A stretch of 37,407 bases of DNA from Saprolegnia diclina VS20 (Eukaryota > Oomycota > Saprolegniomycetes > Saprolegniales > Saprolegniaceae). The notes beneath the pieces were generated by a model that saw only the letters and a program-made list of their open reading frames with translations, was not told where the DNA came from and made no database searches. This document shows, one piece after another, positions 30,796-37,407 of this stretch. The stretch's first letter is position 1. Each line of letters starts with the position of its first letter. The position numbers and the translations under genes were made by a program. The DNA lies in contig NW_008246098.1 of NCBI RefSeq assembly GCF_000281045.1, positions 184,944 to 222,350 of the forward strand. Reading direction: 5' to 3'.

Positions 30796-31834
30796 GGGGA
30801 CGTGGCCGCGAATGCAAGAATGCTCGGTCGTTGCCCGACGGTTGCCACGAAACCAACAAGATCCAAACCCTCGACGACGGTTCAGATTTGCGTCAGAGTT
30901 GCTCAGTAAAAGGCCACTCATTCAAGAGCCGAGACCAAGGCCAAGTGTCCTGGTGTCAAGTAACGAAGAGGAAGGGTGGCTCGGACCGTTCGAGTGCACA
31001 GGCTTGGCAGCAGGCGCACTGGCACATTGCAGCTTGAATGGTGCGCTGCCGTGCTCATATAGTGAGTATACAGTGTCGTGGTCGTGCGCCAGTTTGGTTG
31101 TCGTTGTCAGTAGCTGGTACAAGAACATCTCTCACGGCCCTCAGCCCTACAGGAGCTACAACTGGCAGGGCTACTACGAGCCATTTGGAATGGCAGATCC
31201 CAGGCTGCATTAACCTCTCGACGCCTGCGTTGTTTTTGATGGCACGACAAGCAGCGTCGTCGCTTGCCGGATCAACCCATGGGAGCCAACAATCAAAACC
31301 AACGAACAACGCTGGTTGACCGCAGCTGATGGCCGTGGGTGGAACAGGCGTAGGTGCAATCAGTCGCAGCTTCTGCCAGCTGGTTTCCTCGCATCGGTCT
31401 GGTGCGGCAGGTGCATATCGCTCGCGACCACAAACGCCTTGGGCATCTGTTTTGATTGCGTCTCCTCCGACTGCTGCGACCGGCCCGTCGGTCGCTCGCG
31501 GCCCGAGTGCAGTATAAAACGTGCGCTTTGGCGCGCGTCCGGCAACGAACGCCACGCGCGCTCCACGTCATGTGACGTGCTGGTGTCATCTTATTGCGAT
31601 CTTATTGCAGCAATTTTGGATCCTACAGGGTTCGGGAGGCTCTCGTTTCGATCGACGAGGGACGGGGATAGGCACGTTGCAGTAGCCATGCTCGGACGGC
31701 GCAGCCGATCAAGTCCAAGAAACAAAGCACTGTATATTTACACGCACGGCGACGCCCGGGATCCAACCTCCCGGGCGTCTCTCCGTTGACAACACTAAAC
31801 TACCTAATCCTAACGTTCTATACCATCTCGCCAG
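30796..31834. other. intergenic; frames not supported
   Basis: Upstream of tetraspan copy 2 and downstream of the 31835 gene. Overlapping frames of about 100-166 codons occur on both strands at 31038-31789, without domain patterns. An 11-bp-stem hairpin at 31751-31779 is listed separately. Confidence 0.45.
31751..31779. repeat. perfect 11-bp stem-loop downstream of the 31835 gene
   Basis: GACGCCCGGGA and TCCCGGGCGTC flank a 7-nt loop (TCCAACC). It lies about 55 nt beyond the stop of the minus-strand gene, so it would be in that transcript's 3' UTR or at its end. Confidence 0.85.
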
Positions 31835-32677
31835 CTATTGCTTGAGCGAGAGGACCCACGACTGGTCGAGCGCCTGATTTTGCATTTGGTCGACGACGCT
31901 GCCTTGGTGGTGGAGCAAGAAGCGCATCTTGACGTCCTTGAGCGCGCTCGTTTCGTCGTCCGTCATGGGATGGAGGTGGGCGAGGCGCGGCACGTCCGTC
32001 TGCACTTGCATCATCTGCAGCTGCTTGCGCATGCGCGTGAGGTCCGAGTGGAGGCGGTCGCTGAGGTATGTGTCGAGCGACTTGCCAAATGGCACGCGCA
32101 TCTTGCCGGCCTTGATCAGATGCAGGAGCTGCCGGAGGTAGTCGAGCTCTTCTTGGACCCACTCGCCCTTCTCGACGGGGCAGAGCGACCCAAAGATCGA
32201 GTTGGCGTCAAAGCCATACATAAAGTACGTGTCGAGCCAGTCAATGACGCCGTCGTGGGCGACAACGCAAATGTCCTTGCCGCTCTTGAGTCGCGCGATC
32301 GTCGCCGGGCGGCGGCGGCTCGAGCCTCGGCGCTGCGACGGGAAGATCGTGAGCGACGACGGCACCGGCGGATGCGTCGCATGCGTCGGCTCGGCGTCCA
32401 TGATGTCGTACATGCCCATCTTGCGCTTCTTGCACGCGGGTGGCGACGACATACCTAGAGACGACGCATGAGCCTCTGGATGCGCGGACGACGATGGCTT
32501 CCTACCGGTGATGACTTCGATGCTAAAGTTGCTCATCGGCCGCGTCGGCTCGTACGACGGCGCGAGCTTGATGGGCGGCAATGACGTCGAGTGCATTGCG
32601 TCCGTGTCGTGGTGGCGCTGGAACGCATGCAGCGGCGGCAGTGACATCATGTACGAGGCACTCTCGGTCGGGTGCAT
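31835..32677 (-). CDS. conserved-looking hypothetical protein
   Basis: Read straight through it encodes 280 residues. A likely 51-nt intron (32455-32505, GTAGG...CTCTAG) would remove 17 residues (RKPSSSAHPEAHASSLG region) and leave 263 in frame. The N-terminal 120 residues are His/Ser/Pro-rich and disordered, with a basic patch PPACKKRKMG that could be a nuclear localisation signal and an Arg-rich SQRRGSSRRRP. Residues from about 135 look folded: KDICVVAHDGVIDWLDTYF, GFDANSIFGSLCPV, then a long helix EELDYLRQLLHLIKAGKMRV and RMRKQLQMMQVQTDV. It ends DQSWVLSLKQ. I recognise no family. A nuclear regulator is a weak guess from composition. Confidence 0.7.
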   Translation of the reverse strand: MHPTESASYMMSLPPLHAFQRHHDTDAMHSTSLPPIKLAPSYEPTRPMSNFSIEVITGRKPSSSAHPEAHASSLGMSSPPACKKRKMGMYDIMDAEPTHATHPPVPSSLTIFPSQRRGSSRRRPATIARLKSGKDICVVAHDGVIDWLDTYFMYGFDANSIFGSLCPVEKGEWVQEELDYLRQLLHLIKAGKMRVPFGKSLDTYLSDRLHSDLTRMRKQLQMMQVQTDVPRLAHLHPMTDDETSALKDVKMRFLLHHQGSVVDQMQNQALDQSWVLSLKQ

Positions 32678-35544
32678 GATGGCAAGTCAAGAAGTGGAGC
32701 ACCTCGAACGCAGCGCCTGCTGCGACCAGATGGGCCACATTGCCCTTGGCCGCCAGCTGGCGCCTGTCCCTCGACGGCTACGATGGCCGGAAAGATCGAG
32801 AGGGGCACGGAATTGCCTTAAAAAAGTACATGGAAATCCCGTTCTCGGCCAAGTCTCTGGTCGCCGCCTTGATAAAGCAAGATTGCCGCGTTGCTAGCTC
32901 GCTTCGCTCTGCCTTGCACAGCGAGAGTAATCGCACTGTTGCCACGTGGTCCTGTCGATACGCTGCATCCCTCCTCTAACTTGCCACCAAGCTCGCAGAA
33001 AACTCTATTTGTTACGAGAGACAAAGCTAGCATTTTCGAGAGATGGAGCTCGTAAGGATGGAAGCGTTCGGTTGGCCTATCGCCAATCGTACGATGGCAG
33101 GTCCCATTCAGATCGACGAAGAAGACTGCAGAGGCGGGAACTTGCGATATTGAAGCAACTTACTTGAACGAATTGCGCTCGTGGCCATCCGTACGGCCAC
33201 ACTAATGTGTCGCAGGGTGCACTGCGCTGGACGCAAGATGCGGGCGACTGGTGAAGTCCCACAGCACATATTGGTGGCTCTGCGACTCGATCAAGCTGCA
33301 CTCGAGTACCTAGACCCTTCTTCGTCGTCGGCTTCTGCTTCAAGCCTCGAGCAGTGACATGGCCGCAAAATTCGGCGCAGGTGGTGTTACCATCGCTATC
33401 ATGGATACTCGTGCTTCTCCTCGACAGTACAATGTACATGGCACTTGACCATACATCAAATATCACTCGGACGAGGCCCATCTAGCTTCTATTGCCAAGG
33501 GCGATCGGGACGCTTGCTGTCGGCTACCGCGTCTTCTTTTTTCGCGTCCAAACGCCCATCGCCGCGGATGTCCTCAGTATAAACACGAGGCCCGCGTGAC
33601 GTCGCTTTGCTTTCTGATGGCCACGCCAACGGACAACATGTGGCGCGACGGTCCCTGATACGGTGGGGCTTTTTTGCAAGCACGTCAGTGGTCTGCGGTG
33701 CTGAGCTGACAGGGGTACGCTCGCTACTGGATCGATCCAGCCCATTGGTTTTCAGTACCGATACACCCGTGGCGTGGCTCGTCCGCTCCGGTGGTTGAGG
33801 GCGCTGGCGAGTTCGAGCTGCGGGTTAGGGGTCCTCGACTAGGCTCTGCATCGACGTGGTGTACGACTAATAGACTCGACTCGACTCGACTAGAAGCGTG
33901 ACCTAGTGGGCGTCGTCGTGGTTGCTTTGCATTTGCGCCCGAGGATTGCGTGAGGCAGCCGAGGCGATGATCGGCGATCTTTTTTGAACTCGGTGGATCA
34001 CATTGGGTAACGTCGTCAGTGATTGGCTACGCGATGGAATGCCGCGATATCATTGGACAATTGCCGACCGATCGCGCGCTGCCACCCATGCGCCACATCC
34101 CGCGACGACGAGTACTGATCAAGCTACTTCAAGCCAACGCAACCGCGATGGGCAATGCGTTGTCCCACTGACCACTGTTTTTACTAAAAAACGTGCGTCT
34201 TGAACACTCTGGTGCGTCTTCACATTTGGAAATGGGCATTTACCGGAGCCTCAATCCTCGACTGCAGTTGCATGAGCAGATGCGATTGGAAAAGACAATG
34301 ACAGCGAAACGTATTGGCTAGCAATGCACGAGGGACGTCTGCAACAAGCTCAGTGGATCGATGGAGCACGCTGTGCATGTTGAAGTGCGACATCGTCGCT
34401 TCCACCTCGAATGCCGCAAGCGAAGCTTGGTCAAGAAGCGCCATAGCAACTGTTGTTGTTCGTTGAAGGCGCACGACCGTGCAACGCAGTGCGAGTTGCA
34501 GTGTGACTTTGACATGAATGACGATGACCATTTTTGCTGGGCGCTGACAAGAAGGCGTCCATGACGGTCTCCTGCGGGTGCCATTGAGTCGCTTCTCATT
34601 GGCCACCGTTGAAGCTAGGGATATATACGAACTCAAGGGTGGGATGAATTTTACCTCCTCTCGATAGCTCAAAACTGTTTTAACGTAATCGAATCACACT
34701 CGCTATTGTATTCGTGCAAACGACTCGTGGCATCGAAAGCTTTGACCAAGGCAATACAGTAACTGTATAAATCACTTGGCATTGTTGACCCACTTGCATT
34801 TTCTGCCACGAGGCAAAACTGATGGGGCAGTGACGGTGGCAAAATACGCGTTTAATGCGTTTAACGCTTGGGTCGATGTACGATATCCGTGTCAAGTCAC
34901 TCAGTGGCTGTCGTCGCCCACTACAACCACTGTAGCTACTCCTTGTCCGGCAAAGTGCTTTGTGACTCTCGAACTCGTTTCGAACGGAGCCAGCTTTGCT
35001 TCAGAGATAAGCTTCTCGTCGATGTACTGCATGCTCCACTTCGGATTTTTTTACCATGTACACCTACAGACCTTTTGTGATCCTCTTATCCTAACCTTCT
35101 CGCGGACTGCACCTTGTAGACTCTGAAATTTGCTCGTACGGTGGTCTCGCATTTCCGTTTCTCGAACTCCGAGCACGCTCGTTTTGGCGCAAACACGAAT
35201 ATCTTGGCGCCTGCCAGCTTGGCGAGTGGCATGATCGGTATCGCCTTTTATCGAGGAGTTACAGGCGTAAAAGATACGATGCTCGTCCGTGCCTTGGCAA
35301 TCTCTTGTGTTTTAACCTTCGATTCCTTAAACGGCCTTTTCGCTGGCTCGTCATTCTGGACAAAAAATGATTGGAATCATCCCTGGACTACTTGTGTCTT
35401 GGTGCGATTCCTTTGCTATCGACGAGTTGCTTACGGCTCGTTCTTTGATAAGCTCTCGATGACAATGTGTAGTGATCTCGACAGAGGATGCGTGAAAGGA
35501 CTAGTACGTACTAGCAAGGGGCAATAAATAGCTGTATAGTCACT
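32678..35544. other. long gene-poor stretch
   Basis: About 2.9 kb with no supported gene. Frames such as minus 34220-34672 and plus 35141-35527 are open but lack motifs. Sequence is more AT-rich from 34600 onward, approaching the LINE fragment. A short (GACTC)n repeat lies at 33873-33891. Confidence 0.45.
33873..33891. repeat. (GACTC)n short tandem repeat
   Basis: Three full GACTC units plus GACT, in non-coding sequence. Confidence 0.9.
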
Positions 35545-36076
35545 TTATAGTTGTTGTTGAAGTGGGTCTTCTATTAAAATAGATACGTAAATCTACGCTA
35601 AATAAAATTGTCGGACTTTCTTCGTTGTGTAGGCGCTGGTGATGATCTTGATCTAGGCCGGCGGAGGCAGGAGCGCGATCCGCGGGACAAGGTGCTGGCG
35701 CGGCCACTCGTGTTGAGCGAGGAGCCGGAGAAGGCGACGTAGAGCCATTTTCCCTGGGTTATGAACGAGGCTGTGGTGCAAGTGCATTTGAGCGACACGC
35801 GCCGCTTTGACGGCAATCGTCCATGGGCTTGGCAGTGGGAGGTCGGCGCGAAAGACGCGATCGTTGCGGACGCGCCAGACGTTGAACCAGACGCAGGCGC
35901 GGAGCACTGGCCAGAGGTAGCGGAACGCGGCTCGGTGCATGTTGGAGGCCGTCTTCGGCGTCGAGTAGAGGTAGCCCGAGAGTGTTGTCGGCAAGACTAC
36001 ACCCAAGGGGGCCGTGACCGCGCGGAGGGTGCTCCACACGTCCTTGATGAAGTCGCAGTCTACGAGGAAGTGGCGG
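35545..36076 (-). mobile_element. 5'-truncated non-LTR (LINE) retrotransposon fragment
   Basis: The minus strand encodes, from about 36079 down to 35653, the C-terminal end of a LINE reverse-transcriptase protein: YRHFLVDCDFIKDVWSTL (the end of the zinc-binding H-x-x-x-D/C-x-x-x-x-x-x-W motif that follows the RT domain), then RYLWPVLRACVWFNVWRVRN and DRVF. The upstream RT and endonuclease are absent, so this is a short 3' remnant. TATAGTCACT occurs at both edges (35535-35544 and 36077-36086) and may be a 10-bp target-site duplication; the right-hand copy also belongs to a small palindrome, so this is not certain. The 3' end (leftward) has A/T-rich sequence but no clear poly(A). Confidence 0.7.
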
Positions 36077-36302
36077 TATAGTCACTGTATAGTGACACTT
36101 GGTACTAGCGTCAGTCCAAACCTAACCCGCCTTGCCAACAACTGGCAGGGTGAAAACCATCAAGTTTACTGCCACAAGAAATGAGCGGACAAACGTAACG
36201 ATATGACCAAGAAAAACGCTCCTGGTTGTCCACAAGTCCAATTCTCCTACTTCCTATAACTCCAAGTTGATACAATCGTGCACCTTGATCCCTCTGTCTG
36301 TG

Positions 36303-36310
36303 TCCGGATA
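36303..36310. promoter_or_regulatory. TCCGGATA motif downstream of cystatin gene
   Basis: The same octamer as the upstream copies, but here it lies about 40 nt beyond the stop of the cystatin gene. It does not fit a promoter of that gene and counts against a simple promoter reading. Confidence 0.3.
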
Positions 36311-36347
36311 GCCAAAATTGTACAAAATACACGTAGATTTGTCTCGA

Positions 36348-37022
36348 TTAGGCTTGGACGACGGCGTTTGTGACCTGGATGTGGCGCGCGGCGTCTTCGT
36401 AGATCTCGACGCGGTACGTCTTGGGCGCCTCGCATGCGCAGTCAAAGACGTTGTTGAGGGGGGCCGTGGGCACAAGAGCACAGCCCCGCACGATGAAAAT
36501 GTGCTTGATGCCGCTCACGACCTGCTTGGCCACCGACACAAACTCGACGGGGCACACACGGGGCACGCTCGCCGACGCAAAGTTGGCGTCCTTGGTCACG
36601 GCGCGCACGTACAGCAGCTTGTCGTCCGCCGTCGCAGGGACCGGCGCCGACACGCCGCCAACGAGACCCGTCGTCTCGTCAGTGGCCACAACGGCCGTGA
36701 TGCGCACAGGCTCGTTGATAGCTTCGAGCACCGTCACCAAGTACGCATGGCGCTGACCATCGCACGAGCAGTTGGAGGTCGCGGTCGTCTTGCAGCCGTG
36801 CACGCCGACGTGGTACTGGACGCCAGCAACGACTTGCTGCGTGGCCCACGCCACGTCGGTGGCACAGAGACGGGTGGTGACATTGGCATAGTTGGCAGGG
36901 TCCGAGACAATGGCCGTGAGCGCCGTCTGGACGCTCGGGTCGGTCACAGGCGACCAGCCGCCCATCTGAGCGACCGCGGTCGTGGCGAGTGTCATCAGCA
37001 TCGTCGAGAGCAGTCCGACCAT
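36348..37022 (-). CDS. secreted two-domain cystatin-like cysteine protease inhibitor
   Basis: A 224-residue single-exon protein. The chosen ATG begins MVGLLSTMLMTLATTAVAQ, a strong signal peptide. The in-frame ATGs further upstream add 33 polar residues and would hide it. The mature start MGGWSPV has the conserved N-terminal glycines of cystatins. Two repeats follow, each with the Q-x-V-x-G papain-binding loop: QVVAG at 63-67 in TQQVVAGVQYHVGVHGC, and QVVSG at 167-171 in KQVVSGIKHIFIVRGC. Each is followed by a Cys and a Cys-x-Cys pair (NCSCDG; FDCACEA), suggesting matching disulphides. Oomycete pathogens secrete cystatin-like inhibitors of host papain-like proteases (EPIC family), so an extracellular anti-defence role is plausible. 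Regulation of the organism's own proteases is the alternative. Confidence 0.82.
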   Translation of the reverse strand: MVGLLSTMLMTLATTAVAQMGGWSPVTDPSVQTALTAIVSDPANYANVTTRLCATDVAWATQQVVAGVQYHVGVHGCKTTATSNCSCDGQRHAYLVTVLEAINEPVRITAVVATDETTGLVGGVSAPVPATADDKLLYVRAVTKDANFASASVPRVCPVEFVSVAKQVVSGIKHIFIVRGCALVPTAPLNNVFDCACEAPKTYRVEIYEDAARHIQVTNAVVQA

Positions 37023-37407
37023 GATTGTTTTGATGCTGTTGTGTTTGTGGTTGCGAGCAAAGTGCAAAGTGAGCTCCGAGGATCGCGAGTCGCTCGATCT
37101 CATAGCAACGCACGACTGCATTGTCGCATACTCTATACAATCTGGTCATGCACGCAGCAGATCCAAAGCATTGTGCGAGATTCAACGCCGTCTATCTGTC
37201 CTGCAGTGGACTGCGCCATGAGACAAGACAACGCGCGCGTGGACGGCCACAGAGAGCCGACGCAGTGCCTCGTCTATCTGCTCGACCGAGCAGACAGGCG
37301 CACACTCGATCTTGGTCTGCGGCCGTCGAGTGGGTGGGAGTAGCTCGTATGTGGCAGCACGTCTTAGTACGATGCGCGGCTTGCCGTCACGGCGCCGCCC
37401 ACGCAAC
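37023..37407. other. cystatin promoter region to window end
   Basis: The upstream region of the cystatin gene. A minus-strand frame open to the window edge (37182-37406) has no recognisable pattern, and nothing else is supported. Confidence 0.45.

Noticed and set aside
31038-31789. Overlapping frames with scattered cysteines on both strands
   Set aside because: Neither strand gives a consistent exon chain or domain, so I could not choose a coding strand.
35141-35527. A 128-codon plus-strand frame before the LINE fragment
   Set aside because: No similarity to LINE proteins or any family that I can recognise, and the surrounding sequence is AT-rich.
36318-37343. A 341-codon plus-strand frame over the cystatin gene
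   Set aside because: Arg/His-rich antisense shadow; the minus strand carries a signal peptide and two Q-x-V-x-G loops.

Overview
The window looks like a piece of an oomycete nuclear genome, probably of the Saprolegnia/Aphanomyces type. The evidence is compact protein-coding genes on both strands, moderately high GC, and about 45 very short introns. Most introns are 36-67 nt and begin GTA/GTG. Most end in TAG, some in CAG or AAG. Gene content also fits: a TFIIH subunit, a histone deacetylase, a flavohaemoglobin and a secreted two-domain cystatin. Placement below oomycete is inference. Two runs of N (11869-12158 and 23912-24239) are assembly gaps. No rRNA, tRNA or CRISPR was seen.

Left third (1-11.9 kb): a small basic helical protein (+), a group II PLP-dependent decarboxylase (-), a nine-exon histone deacetylase with all catalytic residues (-), a two-exon Tudor-like/low-complexity nuclear protein (-), and a small acidic protein (-). 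Then come several kb with no convincing gene.

Middle (12.9-21.9 kb): a gene-dense block. A four-exon orphan (+) faces a gene (-) that I read as selenoprotein F (Sep15). That gene has an in-frame UGA at the family's selenocysteine position, and a SECIS-like stem-loop begins 5 nt after its true stop; this is the most notable observation in the window. Next are a 13-exon coiled-coil protein (+), a flavohaemoglobin with a probable mitochondrial presequence (-), and TFIIH subunit Tfb2/p52 in nine exons (+).

Right part (21.9-37.4 kb): a gene-poor stretch holds two tandem related fragments of a membrane protein (-), followed by a decayed ankyrin-repeat gene with a myristoylation-type N-terminus (+). 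Then come a PX-RING protein (+), a helical-repeat-like protein (-), and two paralogous four-exon tetraspan genes arranged tail to tail (COPI-associated/TVP15-like, + and -). A conserved-looking 263-280 aa protein (-), a truncated LINE fragment (-) and the secreted cystatin (-) finish the window.

The genes do not form an operon-like system. Shared themes are secretory-pathway quality control and traffic (SELENOF, COPI-associated pair, PX-RING), chromatin and transcription (HDAC, Tudor-like, Tfb2), nitric oxide detoxification, and a possible secreted effector (cystatin). A TCCGGATA-type motif recurs upstream of several minus-strand genes and may be a shared promoter element.
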